Shown here: positions 23,801-37,168 of the stretch, one piece after another
Layout: each line of letters opens with the position of its first letter
Position numbering within the stretch: position 1 is the first letter of the stretch
From: Lineus longissimus
Lineage: Eukaryota > Nemertea > Pilidiophora > Heteronemertea > Lineidae
Direction of reading: 5' to 3'
Assembly: GCF_910592395.1 (NCBI RefSeq)
Contig: NC_088326.1
Span: forward strand, 8,807,001-8,871,000
Length of the DNA: 64,000 nt
Notes under the pieces: generated by a model
The model's database searches: none
The model's input: the letters and a program-made list of their open reading frames with translations, nothing else
Told to the model about the DNA's origin: nothing
Program-made: the position numbers and the translations under genes

Positions 23801-24180
23801 CTGACTTTTTAAAACTTTATAAAAACTGAATTGTTATGCAGTCAATGAAAGAACAAACTGATGTCTATAATCAAAGTAGTTTTGAGCAATATTTACATGT
23901 ACTTGTTAGATATTTTGGTCAAAAGTTCTTATTTTCCAGTTTTGCCCGTCATGCGTGATCATGACAAAAATCACGCCACTGCATTAAAGGGTTAAGTTTG
24001 CTTGTAAATATGCACAAATGTTGTTTGATCTCAACCTCTTCAGAAGTATCCCGAGGTGATGTGCTATTAAAGTTAGGGGTCAGCAGAATCTCATGCTTCA
24101 GTTTAATCACCATTACAACTTTTTGTTTAATATATTCAAGACTTTGACCTTGAGAAGACTACAAGAGTCATCTTATATAA

Positions 24181-24606
24181 GTCGTAGTTCCACCTATCAT
24201 AAAACCCCGTGTTTTTTCAAGACCAGTGTCTTCGCCGTGTGTCAAAAAACCTGGGGCGCACTTACACCTATCAGTGGTGTTAGATAATGGTTAATAGCCC
24301 CGGCGACAGGTGCACTGTAGTTAGGGAGCTCTCCTGTGTTTCTTTCCCGTTGGAGGGGAATTTTGCGTGCGCAATACCGAGGCAACTACACCGCGCCATC
24401 TGTCGCCGGGTCTTAGAATTTGCAATTGCCGGGGCTATTCAGATTCCACCTATCAAAAAACCCGTGTTGAACACAGGTCTAAATTAGCCCCATCGAGCTC
24501 GATGGGGCTAATAGACACGGGGATTTGACACACGGGTCTATTTAGACACGGCAATTCATAGGTGTAAGCGCAAAAGACACGGGGATTTGATAGGTGGAAC
24601 TACGAC
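24181..24606. mobile_element. Foldback element F1, copy 1
   Basis: Begins GTCGTAGTTCCACCTATCA and ends TGATAGGTGGAACTACGAC; copy 2 is at 53525-53951. It contains internal inverted modules (ACACCTATCA / TAGGTGTAAG), a perfect CCCCATCGAGCTCGATGGGG palindrome (about 24490) and a CGCCATCTGTCGCCGG core. Confidence 0.85.
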
Positions 24607-25983
24607 CATAGACATGATAGAGCTATGGCAAGTCCAGATGGTAGTGTCCTATTCCTAAATGGAATTGTCACACTGTATTGTGAGTCAGTTTAAGGAAGCC
24701 CCTTTGATAACTGATTTTGAATGATTCTTGATCAGAGTCTTGTTTGTTTTAAAAAGTTCACTTTCTGAAATCAGATTTTAAATAAGAAACAGGCGTCCAA
24801 GTCCATGAATGGTCTGCGTAGCGGTATTGTTTGATATGGGCACAGTTGTTAGTTCCCAAAAACCCTCAATCCCACAGTAGAAGTGGGACGTATTACTGGT
24901 AACACTTGACAGGTTTAGAGGTACATTTGTTCCTTTTGATATTGAGGAAAACCACATTTATCTGTAGCTTCTCCAGCCCAGAAGAATTTTCATTAGGGGC
25001 TGTTCATTTTGTTATACGAAAGCAATATTATAAAGAGGAGGGCATTTGAGAATTTTAGGCCCATTTTGTGTACGCCAGAGGAAATAACAGTTTTAGAAAA
25101 ATGACAACCAGATTTCACCTTTGAGGGAGGTTTACTCATATACTCTACCCATCGAGGCGGGCTTTGTGAGTGGATCCAGTATATTCAAAGAACGGCCCTC
25201 CTATATTATTTCCTCTAGCGTATGCCAATTTCGCCTACGCCCACTTTACGTTCACCTGTGTTGATAATATTAACCCTTTCCCGCCCAAAAACTTTGTTCT
25301 GTCCAATCAAATCAAATATGTAACAATGTGGCTGATTTCGAATTGAAAAACAGTACATTGGCCGCATGCTGTCATGTCACCTAAAGCATGAATTGATGAG
25401 TCCTTGCTGTGCAATGATAGTTTAGATTTTCTCTATTCTACTGTATATATAATAGCTGAAACGTCTTGTTTTGTGATAATTGTCTTTGATAAGATGATAA
25501 GTTGAATTTATAGTGTCTATAATGGTTGTTGTCCAGTTAGAATGATATTATATAATGATGCTATATGTACAGTCAAACCCCGTTTTATTGCATGTCAGAG
25601 GACAGTAAATTCCATTCGTAATATCCAGGTTCATTATAAACAGTTGATACATATTGAGTTACAGTCACGCTTGGATTTAGAAAGTTTTCGTTATATGCGT
25701 TTTCTTGCTAAAATCGGGTTCAACTGTACATGAAATGATAACAGTAACATCGTTGTTGCTGTTGTTCCTTGTATATTCTTTTGAGAGTGAAACTTTCAGT
25801 ATAAATTTTATAAATGCCTTACTCGTTGGGGTACAATACAGTTATTTTTGTAATACCTTGTTGTCTTATGATGGACAAGTTCCTGAAACTGGACATCATG
25901 TTATGACCTGCTGTGGCCAAAGTATACACTTCCCAAAGACAGATTTTAAGTTCTTGACACGGTACTGATTGAGCACAAATCAC

Positions 25984-26185
25984 CTTTAAATGGGTACGCC
26001 GTTCGTAATTGCTCTTGGTCCAGTTAAATAGAAATCAACTATTAGACGTTGCTGTAGTGCAGTTATTGTGAATACAAATTTGTTTAAACTTGATATTCAT
26101 AGTATTTGTATAATCAGTCTTGATATTAAGTATCTATTTCCGCAATTTGACATTTTAAAATTTAATTACAAATTCGAAGGTCATT
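25984..26185 (-). mobile_element. GTACGCCGTTCGTAATT MITE, copy 1
   Basis: Inverted copy of the element at 36357-36594 and 39813-40050: GGGTACGCCGTTCGTAATT, then GGTCCAGTTAAATAGAAA and AATACAAATTTGTTTAAAC. Divergent at the far end. Confidence 0.7.
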
Positions 26186-27236
26186 TCCTCAAAAATAAAG
26201 AAAACCATTAGTTACAACACTTCATCTGATGTTTCACTTGACTATGATAGCTTCCTGTCGATAGACTCCCTATAGGCAGTCCATTGGGTCATCCTAATTG
26301 GATCTGCTTATGGACTGCCACAAATAGTGGGAATTGGTGCAGCTGGACGATTAGCCTATGGGCATTGCTGTAACGAAACTGTAAGGGCATTTTCTGTCAC
26401 CGAATCAGAATGCTCGACGTATATCGCTTAGGCATACATAATAGCGTAGCTGATATTTGTACACTTCATTCCTACACTGCATTTCTCTCTGCATTTAGAT
26501 GGTAAACGTAGGCACTGCCTTGTATCGTTAGTTGACCTACATGTAAATAAACAACAAACAAAACGATTAAATACAAAAATCTTTGTACTATGTGATCTCA
26601 GGTTACATAAGCTAACTGGAAATACGACTACTTTAAACTTTAGTTGTGCTAATTAGCGAAAAACTACAGTGCCCCTTCCTGCCAGTTGATAAACTATCAC
26701 CGCACTCACCCGACAATTCGTTGTGGTCGTTGGTACAAAACCTCGAGAAACCTCACAACCTGTCGCAGTGGTATAAAGGGTGAGGGACGAGGCCGGTCCA
26801 CTGCGTCCGGCGTGTACCTGTCGACAGCTTTGAATTAGCATGGCAAGTCAATATGATTCATACAATTTCTGCTTTTCTTCCTCCTCTTCATATCTGACAA
26901 GTGTCTACTTTTGCCAGAGCAGGTGACTTATGTTTATATAGTGTTGTCAAATGAGCCATGTATATATATACAGCCTGGCGTGTGTTATGCTCTGGATCTT
27001 ACAGTAGTAGCACAGTATTCCTTGACTGCATTCAAAAGATGAAAGGAAACCGGCTTCTCATCTGAGTTGTCATCAGCAAAATTAGATATTCAGCAATCGT
27101 GTGTAAAGGTTGTGTTTTTGCAGTTTATATCATAGTTATGTTTGTGTGACAAGTTCAATTCAATACAGGGTTTACATGTATGATTATGACCAAAACATCA
27201 ATTGAAATGGCTTTATGGAATACATTTGTGACCCGC

Positions 27237-27417
27237 CATGGCAAAATGAGTCGCATGTTGCCCCGAGCTTTACAGGTTGAGACGGACTGGTTGTTCATTT
27301 CACTATTGTCTGCCTTTTGTGAAATCTGAGTATATCAATTTATTCTATTATGTCCAGGTGTCATTTTAGGCTCATCTTCTGTGCGACATGCGACCCATTT
27401 TGCCGTGGTGGGTCACA
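27237..27417. mobile_element. TGTGACCC hairpin MITE, subfamily 3
   Basis: Begins TGTGACCCGCCATGGCAAAA and ends GGTGGGTCACA, with GAGTCGCATG / CATGCGACCCATTTTG in the arms. Relatives at 41180-41370 and 54045-54235. Confidence 0.85.
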
Positions 27418-27904
27418 TTTGAAATACACCTTGATGTTCACAGCGTAGTTAAAAGTGCTGGGTCCATATTTATGAAAGGCTCACTAAATTGGCCATATTT
27501 CATATTTATGAAAGCCATGCACTAAATAAACCACACAAGTTTGAGTGACCGTGCGGGATTTACTCAAAAATGCTGAGGAAAGTGAGTTATTTACAAAAGA
27601 CGCAAACTACTTTGAAAGCAGCTGTCTTTGCTGGAGGTTAATTTGTTTCAGCAATTAGTCAACTTTGGATGATTAAATGCCCCATTGAATTAGAAACACT
27701 GTTCTGATAAGAAATATCCCTATTCCTCGGGTGCAATTTTTGAAAGCTGGTGTGCATACATTCATGTAGGTTTATATCCGAGAGTGGTGAAGCTACTTCC
27801 TGGTGAAACTTAACATGAGTGCGGTTCCAACTGGGACTCTGAGTGGTATTAAATCAGAGTCGGGCGGCTGCTAATCCTGTTTAAGGACTGACAGCGACTA
27901 CAGT

Positions 27905-28276
27905 AGCTGCGCTTACACCACGAAATATTGGTGGACCAATTGCACGTACACCACCACATTGCCGATACAAATTGCCGTGCGAATTTGTCCCACCAAGCTT
28001 GATGGTCCAAATTCGCCCGGCTTGTTAAAAGCTCGGCTTTGTCGTGGTGTACGCGCAAATGGATCAGCAATTAGCTAGTTAGATGGTTCGGCTCCAGGCG
28101 GCGCTTTCGAAATGGCGCTTTCTGCGCATGCAATTTATTGTTTGCGCGCCATCTGTAGCCGGATTTTATAACTAGCTGCAGCGCTGGTGTAAGCGCTTGG
28201 TGGATTTTCGATGGTGCGGCATTGGTTCCCGAACCAAGATTGGTGGTCCATTTTCAGGTGGTGTAAGTGCGGCTAG
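27905..28276. mobile_element. Foldback element F2
   Basis: Ends TAGCTGCGCTTACACCAC and GTGGTGTAAGTGCGGCTA. Its interior has several inverted pieces (CGAATTTG/CAAATTCG) and the core CGCCATCTGTAGCCGG (about 28146), nearly the same as in F1 although the ends differ. Confidence 0.75.
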
Positions 28277-30297
28277 AAAGACGACATCCTCTCGCTTAAA
28301 GGGGGACTATAGGCTGGAGGAGAGGGGCTAATTTGGCCATCTTCAAGTGACCAGTAAAGACACAGTAAGGGCCCTTGGTCATGTCAGACTCAGCACTAAA
28401 TATATCCTTAGTGCATGCATGAATTATTTCGACCTACTGTGAGATGTGAGAGACCCCTATTGGCAGCCTTGTGTAACTTTATCTTGCCTGCCTAGCTGCT
28501 GCCTATATTGTCTCATCAAATCTCGTAGACCCGTAGACTATTTTGAGATTGATTAATGCATAAGGATAGCTGCAGCTGTCCGAAGCTGCCAATCATTGAG
28601 GGAATGCTTCATCAAGATCAATGCAGACAAAAGGCACAGGTACAATGAATGACATCATGGCATGTTAGTGGTACATGCAAACCATGTAAACGAGAATCAT
28701 CCAGAATTTGACTTGTCATCACCCAGGATGTCATCGGTCACTTTTTGCACCTAAACTCCACCTCTTAATTCTTGGGGGCAGGATTCAGTCACCTGGGAAA
28801 ATGTGAACGCCAGAAGATCACTATCACCAACAGTGCAATGTCAATATTTATCACTTCTATCACTCGGAAAGACCATATCACTTCTATCACTCGGAAAGAC
28901 CAATGAAAAATATGCAGAGATATGTGATACTGTACTCAATTTCTTATTTGCGATGCCATGCTGAAAATCTCATCTGTTGCTGCCGGTCGGGCAATATTTT
29001 AGAGGGGTCGCTTCACAACAATTTGTTTACCTGACCACTACATTATGTCGTTATTTTCCGTGACGTATATATTTCTATTGACAATTGATGTTCCTGTTAC
29101 TGTGAGTTGCAGAAGAGACAGGTCACAACTCATTGTTGCTTCAGTTTGGATGGAGAATTGAGAACAGTTTAGACTGTTTCAGCCATTATTTTGGACATCT
29201 GAACTCTGAGGAACTAAGTGCGATATGACCATGTCCTATTTGCCTCTCCCGTCCACAGGATAGGGAGGTTAAGAAGAGCAACTTATCACAGATACTAACA
29301 TGTATATGTATACGGATAAACTCTGTAGAAAGAGGACGAATTTTGTGTACATTTCAATCCATATACATATAAGGCTCTGTGATAAGTCACTGATCTCAAC
29401 CCCCGTTGAGAGGCTTCACACGAGTCATGATTGGTAGAAAGTCAAAATTTGACCTTGTTAATTGAAATTGAATGAGATAAGCCTATTTATTGTAAGAGAT
29501 AAACCTATTTATTTTGACCCACCGAATAAGAAAATGGTGTCGGCTAATGTGGGAGATGCACCACATGAAAGGAAAATATCCTCACCGCAATTTCATTAGT
29601 GTCCTTACTGCTAAAAAATATTAATCTCCCTCCAGTATGAAGTGTATGGCTAGATTTTAAAGTTTTATTTTGTGACTGTCATTTCAATAACAGTTCAAAA
29701 ACTGCACTAAGGGGAATTGTGAGATCGTGATAGTGATGAGAAGAAAAAGGCTCAAATAGATATTACATCGTGGAGGCATACTTTCGTATTGTGTTAAACT
29801 AATATTGGTGCGCACTAGCTGGTCTCTCTGTTGTGATTTTAGTGTTTCAATTATGATTCAATTGCGTGTAACTCGATCAAAGTGCAACTATGGTAGTGGC
29901 TTTCCAGATTATCGTCATTGTTAACCATGTAAAGGGGGCGCCACTGCTTTGAAACTGGCGCCGGTGTTCTCACAGATGTGTAGCTCAAAGAGCCAGGAGT
30001 TCCGACATCGTCTACATGTACTTACAATGACAACACTTGTTCAATGATGAGTGGAACAGTCTTCAGGCTGGCCACCATGTTTCTCAAGATTGAAAATGAT
30101 ATTCTGACTTATAATCCTTTGCAAAAGGTCTGTAAATATAATCATAATGAAAATGTTGAGTTGAAAATAAATTTGTTCATTACGTGCTGCAATTTGTCTT
30201 TGTGTTGATATCCTTTCGCACTGAATGGCCTCCAACTAAGAAACCAAGGCTGTCGAAAAAGAGCCTCTATTGACAAGGACGGTATTGCATGTATAAG

Positions 30298-31338
30298 GAA
30301 TGTCTTCGATTACTGTCACCTTCTTGGTTGTGACCTAATGTCTTCGATTACTGTCACATTCTTGGTTGTGACCTAATGTCTTCGATTACTGTCACCTTCT
30401 TGGTTGTGACCTAATGTCTTCGATTAGTGTCACCTTCTTGGTTGTGACCTAATGTCTTCGATTGCTGTTGCCTTCTTGGTTGTGACCTAATGTCTTCGAT
30501 TAGTGTCACCTTCTTGGTTGTGACCAAATGTCTTTGATTACTGTCACCTTCTTGTTTGTGACCTAATGTCTTCGATTAGTGTCACCTTCTTGGTTGTGAC
30601 CTAATGTCTTCGATTAGTGTCACCTTCTTGGTTGTGACCAAATGTCTTCGATTACTGTCACCTTCTTGGTTGTGACCTAATGTCTTCGATTAGTGTCACC
30701 TTCTTGGTTGTGACCTAATGTCTTCGATTAGTGTCACCTTCTTGGTTGTGACCTAATGTCTTCATTTATAGAGTCGCCTTCTTGTTTGTGACCTAATGTC
30801 TTCGATTACTGTCACATTCTTGGTTGTGACCTTATGTCTTCGATTACTGTCACCTTCTTGGTTGTGACCTAATGTCTTCGATTAGTGTCACCTTCTTGGT
30901 TGTGACCTAATGTCTTCGATAACTGTCACCTTCTTGGTTGTGACCAAATGTGTTTGATTACTGTCACCTTCTTGGTTGTGACCTAATGTCTTCGATTAGT
31001 GTCACCTTCTTGGTTGTGACCTAATGTCTTCGATAACTGTCATCTTCTTGGTTGTGACCTAATGTCTTTGATAACTGTCACCTTCTTGGTTGTGACCTAA
31101 TGCCTTCGATTAGTGTCAGCTTCTTGGTTGTGACCTAATGTCTTCGATAACTGTCACCGTCTTGGTTGTGACCTAATGTCTTTGATTACACATTAACTGT
31201 CACCTTCTTGGTTGTGAGTGTGACCAAATGTGTTTGATTAATAGTGTTACCTTCTTGGTTAATTGTGACCTAATGTCTTCGATTAGTGTCACTTTCATGT
31301 TGTGACCTAATATCTTTGATTAGTGTCACCTTCTGGTT
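30298..31338. repeat. 38-bp minisatellite, about 27 units
   Basis: Tandem copies of a 38-base unit containing TAATGTCTTCGATTACTGTC and CACCTTCTTGGTTGTGAC. Substitutions and small insertions accumulate toward the right end, so that side is older. Non-coding. Confidence 0.93.
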
Positions 31339-32197
31339 CTGGCACTAAGGCCCAGCAAGCAAAATTTATGGGTCCTATGGATAATACATAATGGGCAAAT
31401 ATAAGCAGGTAGGGCGACATGCCCATATAGCAAAGAACGTGCGCCCTATTGTGTATTTGTGTGGGCAATATGGGTCCTAGGTCCAATATCGATAAAGTGT
31501 CTGCAAATATAGGCACATGTGGGTTTCATATAGGGACCGAGTGCCTCCTGACCTTAGGTCTACCTCCGCCATGTCCGCCCATGAGACGCGATGATAATGG
31601 CGGCATGACTGGGGCACAAGTTTCCCGCCGGGATTTGAATTTCCCGCGAACCAGGAAGAAGTCTGATATCTAAAATATATAATAGATGTTGAATTGGATC
31701 AATTGCTTACTTTAAAACCATTTTACGTGTTTTGAGTACCAATATGAATTGCTAAATACATTTTGATAAGGGTTTATGTTTGTAATGCACCAGCTTTCTG
31801 TTTTGTAAATGATAATTTGAATGCATCAATTTATTCATACCAAAGTACCCGGAAGTGTGACCTGAAAATTGCGACATGGCCGATTCAGGCCAAATTTTAT
31901 GAAAAGTCTCGAACATAAGCCACTTTTACTCCATAATTGTCTGTTTGATTTCGATTTTAATACAGTCTACAGACGTGCTGCTAAAAGGCATATCACAGGT
32001 TCAGAAAGATATACGATGGGATGCATTCAGTAAGAATAAACGACAGTAGACAAGTAGTAGTTGAACGAGAACTAGAACTTCCGATCTGATTCAGTCATGT
32101 CAATGATAATGATACCACAATGATTCTAATTTTTTCCTAGGCCTACTACTTGCACTAGTGTCCAGTTCCAAATCGTCGGAGTCAATCAGATTGCTTG

Positions 32198-32256
32198 GTT
32201 AGGGGTTCGGGTTAGGGTAGGGTTAGGGTTAGGGTTAGGGTAGGGTTAGGGTTACA
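32198..32256. repeat. Interstitial telomere-like TTAGGG tract
   Basis: About nine imperfect TTAGGG units with some TAGGG variants. TTAGGG is the telomere repeat of most animals. A short internal tract is expected from double-strand-break repair or an old fusion; length is too small to suggest a chromosome end. Confidence 0.85.
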
Positions 32257-33236
32257 CATATATATCATGCAATGGGGGCCTACCCGTCCGTCGATGGATT
32301 TGGCACACCACAGACCTCCTGCTCCTTAGGCCTACTTTATCGAGTGGATATTTGGACCGGTCAAGGTTTCTAGGTTACAGAGGTCAAATGGCGTAAATTA
32401 GTCGTTTGTGTGTAACTATGGCACGTTTCTTAACTGCTAAAGCTATTAATTATGAACTTGAAATTGGTATATTACTCCCTAATGATAAAAATCAGATAGG
32501 CCTAACCTCTTTTTCTTACACAGAATTTTTTCCAATCTGATTCTTGACTTGGCCACCAGGGGGCCAAAACTAAAAAAAAGGTACAAAGTGCAATATCATG
32601 CTTATTAGTGACTCGTTTTCAAAGATATCTTTATGGTAGGTACTTCCAAGCAACGATACATCACATGTCATACCGACTTTGGTTTGACCTATCATGTAGC
32701 ATGTTTCTTAACCCGGATGAATTTCTAACCATCAAATATATACATGGTGAGCACAATGGCCCCTGGCTGTTTCATTATTGACTTGTTTTCGATATAAATA
32801 TACTCCTGACAAAGATGACATATCTTGTGGATTTTTGATTTGACCTACTTTTCAAGGTCACTCACAGAGGCATGAAATTTGTATACTGTAGGTCAGGTTT
32901 CCTAACCAGCATTAATTCTTAATCTTAACCACAAAATATACATACGGTGAGCACATTGGCCCCTGCTGGCCTTTTCATTTTATTCCAAAAATTCAAAAAA
33001 GGTTGTCATATTGCATTTCAAGGCGCACTGTTTTAGTAGCATATGGAAAATTGCTGTGTGATTAGGTTTGTTCGTTCAAGCGATGATTTTTTAAAGCGAG
33101 GTGAGTTTTGGCCCTTGAACAGTTTTGATCGGCTAAAAATGGAAATGAATATTCATTTTAATATTAAACAGGGTTACATCATAGCAGACTCGAAGTCTTT
33201 TAAAATTGTAAATCGCCACATTTACGTCTATGTCAT

Positions 33237-33288
33237 TAGCTCACCTCTTAGCAGAGGTGAGCTTACCCCATACCGTGGCGTCAGTCGT

Positions 33289-33326
<38 letters not shown>

Positions 33327-34366
33327 CGTCGTCCGTTAGCAGGGCACGTTTCGTAACTGTTAGAGCTATTGAGCTGAAACTTGGTACACATGTACCCTTA
33401 TGTAATAACACCTTGAAGACCAAGTTTCGGTCCGATTCGTTTCATGGTTTGGCCACCAGGGGGCCAAACGTTAAAAGTGAAAATATGCAATATCTCCCTT
33501 AAAAGTAGTCGGGAAATTTTGAAAAAAATATGGTAGGTACTTCTAGCAAGTTGCATCATATATCCTCCAGGTTTTTGATTTGACCTCCTTTTCAAGGTCA
33601 CAGAGGTCAAATGGTGTAAATTGGCCGTTAGGATGTAACGATGGCACGTTTCTAAACTGCAATGACTATTGATACCAAATTTGGTACACATTTACCCCTT
33701 AGTTAGGTGATCTCAGGGACCGAAGTTTGGTCCAATATGATTCACCACTTGACCACCAGGGGGCAAAATCCAAAAACCTTAAAAATGTGATTATTCCTTA
33801 ACTTCTTGCTCGATTGCCACCAATTTGATATCATGGGTACATCTAACCACCATACAGTATATGTCACACAGGTTTTTAATTTGACCTTCTTGTCAAGGTC
33901 ACAGAGGTCAAATGGCATGAATTCGCCGTCAGGCCGTAACTATGGCACGTTTCTGAACTGCAATGACTATTGATCACAAATTAAGTACACATGTACCCCT
34001 TGGTCAGGTGATCTCAGGACCGAAGTTTGGTGCGATCTGATTTGCCGTTTGGCCTCCAGGGAGGGGGCCAAATCCTAAATTCTTCAAAATGCCATTATTC
34101 CTAGTAATGACTTGCCCGATTGGCACCAATTTTATATCATAGGTACATCTAATTCTAACAACCATTCAATGTGTCACCCGGGTCTTCTTTGATTTGACCT
34201 ACTTTTCAAGGTCACAGAGGTCGAATGTACTGTAAATTGGCCATTTTGGGGAAATTGTAATTGCTTGGACCTACATCAAACCTAACACTACATGACACAA
34301 TACCATGCTCTTTATCCATCTTTCCTCCACATGAGGTGAGCACAATGGCCCTGGCCATTTCATTTT
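33237..34366 (+). repeat. Dispersed modular repeat M1, full-length copy 1
   Basis: Starts with a perfect short hairpin (AGCTCACCTCTTAGC then AGAGGTGAGCT) and a (CGT)n microsatellite at 33285-33335. Three modules of about 300 bases follow, starting at the CACGTTTC words near 33345, 33642 and 33942. It ends with GAGGTGAGCACAATGGCC. Each module carries TTTTCAAGGTCACAGAGGTC or a close variant. It is near-identical to 48114-49227, apart from microsatellite length and a roughly 40-base deletion in that copy. No real coding frame; (CGT)n makes artificial Arg/Ser/Asp runs. Confidence 0.88.
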
Positions 34367-35341
34367 AATTATTCGAGAATTCTTGCCGTGAACATTTGCG
34401 TACATTTAACATGCAATACACTTGCAAAATGCAATGGAAGTCAATTCTGGCAGAGACTACTTGAACGCTGCTTTGGAGAATGGTTCTGGGTGTGCGCATT
34501 TGTTTTGTTAAGGCGAAGGTAAAAAAAGGCTGGTTCGTCGTACGACACTTCGGAAATTCGGGCCCGGTTTGGTGGAGATGATGGTGGTACGGTTTGAGTA
34601 GTCTTGTGCGTAACAGATGGCTTTAAAAGCCTATCTCCATCAAAGAAAACACTGCGTTGCATGCAACTAACTGCCTATAATCATGCTGTGAATAAAATTA
34701 ACGATCTGCCAATGAAAAAGCCGCATCATCCCGCGTACAAGGCTGGTCCTGGACGATTCGCTGACAGGTCCCGAAGATCACGAAAGCGCTCATGTCCACC
34801 TGACTATGCATGATTTGCTGTTGAGCGCAACGCAGCGTTTTCTTTTGAAGGAATTAGGCTTTAAAGGTCATCCATTACACCAGAGACTTCTCAAACCGTA
34901 CCATTGTCATATCCTGGACCGAGGTATCCTTTTGTCGAAAAGGACCATTCTAAGATTCTGCATTCTATCTCCTATCTCTTGTATCTGGATGGGCACTGTC
35001 GACGGGGTAGAGGAGTGTTTACTTCCTGCTTTTCGAGGCCACATGGGTCAAATGGCATTGGCATTCCTTTGGCTATTATTTATTAACTAGAGCATGTTTC
35101 TTGACCAACATGAATGGTTGACTCTCTACTGTCTGCAATTGTTCACTGTAGGAACCCAGGTGAGCACATGCTCCATGAACCATTTCGTTTTGATGTTGTG
35201 CCATATTTCATTTAAAAATATCCACTACTAATTAGAAAAAAATCATCCACTGTCCAGACACCCAAATCATCAACATAGTCCAGGGGCTCCATGAAGTTCT
35301 TATGTCAACATGTTCAATCAATACACATTTTTCACTTTCAG

Positions 35342-35634
35342 GAGCTGCACTGAAAATTCTAACCATGCCAGGCGAACGGCTCAACAGCAGTATGCAGTTA
35401 ACCAACAGTTCCAGGCACAAGCACCGGCAGAAACGATAGACGAAACTCTGCCCCCTCTGGTTGTCAAGAATGAAACAACTAATTTAAACAGGGGGATCCT
35501 TCAGGGGAAGGTGATCACTGTGACTGAATCTGCCGGTCTTCTCTCAACGCTGAAAGACCCTGAAGCTGAGCCTCTCGTGTTCATGGTGCCTGTCGATAAC
35601 AACCTACTCTTGGTCAAGGTCAAGATTGTTCATC
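35342..35634 (+). CDS. Sara: SARA (ZFYVE9/16)-like exon, start of conserved C-terminal region
   Basis: Acceptor TTCACTTTCAG, donor CATC|GTAAGT, about 98 codons. The last part (AEPLVFMVPVDNNLLLVKVK) matches in pattern the segment of vertebrate SARA/endofin just before its conserved C-terminal domain. SARA is an early-endosome FYVE protein that presents Smad2/3 (or, in flies, Mad) to activated TGF-beta/BMP receptors. The exon starts on the third base of a codon and has no suitable early Met, so it is internal. The upstream exons, including the FYVE finger, were not found. It lies 13.3 kb downstream of the Schnurri stop on the same strand. Confidence 0.82.
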
Positions 35635-35675
35635 GTAAGTTGTAGCGACAGTATATTTCTATTGTTGGTAATTGT

Positions 35676-35965
35676 GTTAAAGGGACAACGCGGAATTTAC
35701 CTGGTCAGGAGGATAATATCTCTGCTTACCACTTGTAGTATCAGACTGATGCTGATCGCTGAATATGATTTTCGGCGGCCTTGCTAGGCAGTTTTGGACA
35801 CGCCTTGTGAATTTCAGGCAGGTCTTGGGTTAACCCTTTCCTGGTGCATTGTTTACTGCACTGTTGAATGATTTTTCAATTATCCTGCTTCAGGAAGTCA
35901 CGGTTCTGCTGGCAGCTTCTTTTGTCTAAAAAAACAACATATCTCATGCCCAAGTTGTCCCTTTA
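35676..35965. mobile_element. MITE with TTAAAGGGACAAC ends
   Basis: Left end TTAAAGGGACAAC, right end GTTGTCCCTTTAA, 290 bases, no coding capacity. It starts 42 bases after the donor of the first SARA-like exon. A TTAACCCTTTCC motif inside may mark a nested fragment. Confidence 0.75.
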
Positions 35966-36356
35966 ATATAAATTCTCTTTCCCCTGCTTTGGCACTTGGC
36001 AGGCAACAGAGTTTGTTACGTACATGTATGTACCCAGGTCCATTCCGCTGATCAGTAGCGCTGCACAGGGATAATCATCGTGACATTATCAGCGCTGACA
36101 AGGTACCTCGGACATCTGACCTCTGACATTGTTACATATCTATAATCTAACTAAGTTACATATCTGACTAAGATCCGTAAAACAAAAAAATTCTTACATT
36201 GCACTGTTATCTTTGATTCGTGTCAACGTCAGTGACGTCATTTTCGATTTATTTTCATGTCTGCCTGTGAAATCATACGGTGACGTAACATTAGCAAATC
36301 CTGGGGAGGATGTTGTGACGTCGCTAATTTATATTTTCACACAACGCTATTGATGT

Positions 36357-36594
36357 TTAAAGGCCTACGCCGTTTGTTAAAAATTTGTAATTTGTAGTTG
36401 AATTTAAAAATGTCCAATTGTGAAAATACATACTAAATATAAATTTCAACATTGTAGTTGTGTAGACTGATATACAAATACTATGAATACCAAGTTTAAA
36501 CAAATTTGTCTTCACAAGAACTGCACTACGGCATTGTGTATTAGTGGATTTCTATTTAACTGGACCACAAGTAATTACAAATGGCATACCCCTA
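36357..36594 (+). mobile_element. GGCCTACGCCGT MITE, copy 2
   Basis: TTAAAGGCCTACGCCGTTTG at the left and TACAAATGGCATACCCCT at the right. The body (ACTGATATACAAATACTATG) is almost the same as at 39813-40050. Confidence 0.85.
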
Positions 36595-36677
36595 TCCATA
36601 TCAGCCCAGTAAATTGCAATAATTTGGTCCCATTAGTCTGCACTGTCGTGGCCTGGGCTGCAATGATAGTAGTTATA

Positions 36678-36862
36678 CAGTGGAACCTCCCTTCACGGAC
36701 ACCTCTCTATTAAGGACAACCTCTCTATAAAGGACACTAGTTTTGGTCCCACATTGGTTGTTTCCATTCAATTTGACCTCTCTTATCATGACACCTCTCT
36801 ATTGTATTAAGGACAACGTATGTGCCAGTTCGAAGGGTGTCCTTAATAGAGGGGGGCTACTG
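36678..36862 (+). mobile_element. pogo-like MITE, copy 3
   Basis: CAGTGGAACCTCCCTTCACG ... GGCTACTG flanked by TA; interior GGACACTAGTTTTGGTCCCA. Confidence 0.9.
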
Positions 36863-36887
36863 TATGAAATTTTTGAAGTGCATCAAA

Positions 36888-37077
36888 TGTGACCCGTCAC
36901 AGCAAAACCAGGCGCATGTCACTCTGAGCTTGGCAGGTTGAGACAGACTGTTTGTTCATTTCTCTATTGTCTGCCTTTTGTGAAGTATGAGCACATCAAT
37001 TTCTTCCATTATCTCTTGGTGTCATTTAGGCTCATCTTCTGTGCGACATGTACCTGGTTTTGCTGTGACGGGTCACA
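36888..37077. mobile_element. TGTGACCC hairpin MITE, subfamily 2, copy 2
   Basis: TGTGACCCGTCACAGCAAAA ... TTTTGCTGTGACGGGTCACA; lies 92 bases before a SARA-like exon. Confidence 0.88.
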
Positions 37078-37168
37078 AATACACTATGCAAGGATACTCT
37101 TTTTTCTGCTGTGAGTATTTGACTGACTGTAGATGAAATGATACAAACCTTTCTTAACTCTTTTCTAG

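Larger units (their letters stand above)
22057..35341. other. Region between Schnurri stop and first SARA-like exon
   Basis: Apart from the repeats listed separately, no convincing exon was found. I looked for a FYVE finger (a Cys-rich RRHHCR-type motif) and found none in the parts I read. The open frames near 34441-35090 have no recognised similarity. Stretches such as 26200-27200, 28300-30280 and 31680-32190 hold nothing I can name. Missing 5' SARA exons, if local, would be here. Confidence 0.5.

Noticed and set aside
30298-31338. CRISPR-like array
   Set aside because: Units are contiguous 38-bp tandem copies without unique spacers, in an animal genome.
32198-32256. Telomere or chromosome end
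   Set aside because: Fewer than ten imperfect TTAGGG units inside ordinary sequence; too short and flanked by repeats on both sides.
33230-33502. Arg-, Ser- or Asp-rich proteins near 33.3 and 48.2 kb
   Set aside because: They come from (CGT)n microsatellites in the M1 repeat.
34441-35090. Frames at 34441-34662 (minus), 34604-34813 and 34806-35090 as missing 5' SARA exons
   Set aside because: No FYVE cysteines, no similarity I recognise, and no clear donor in the phase required by the exon at 35342.
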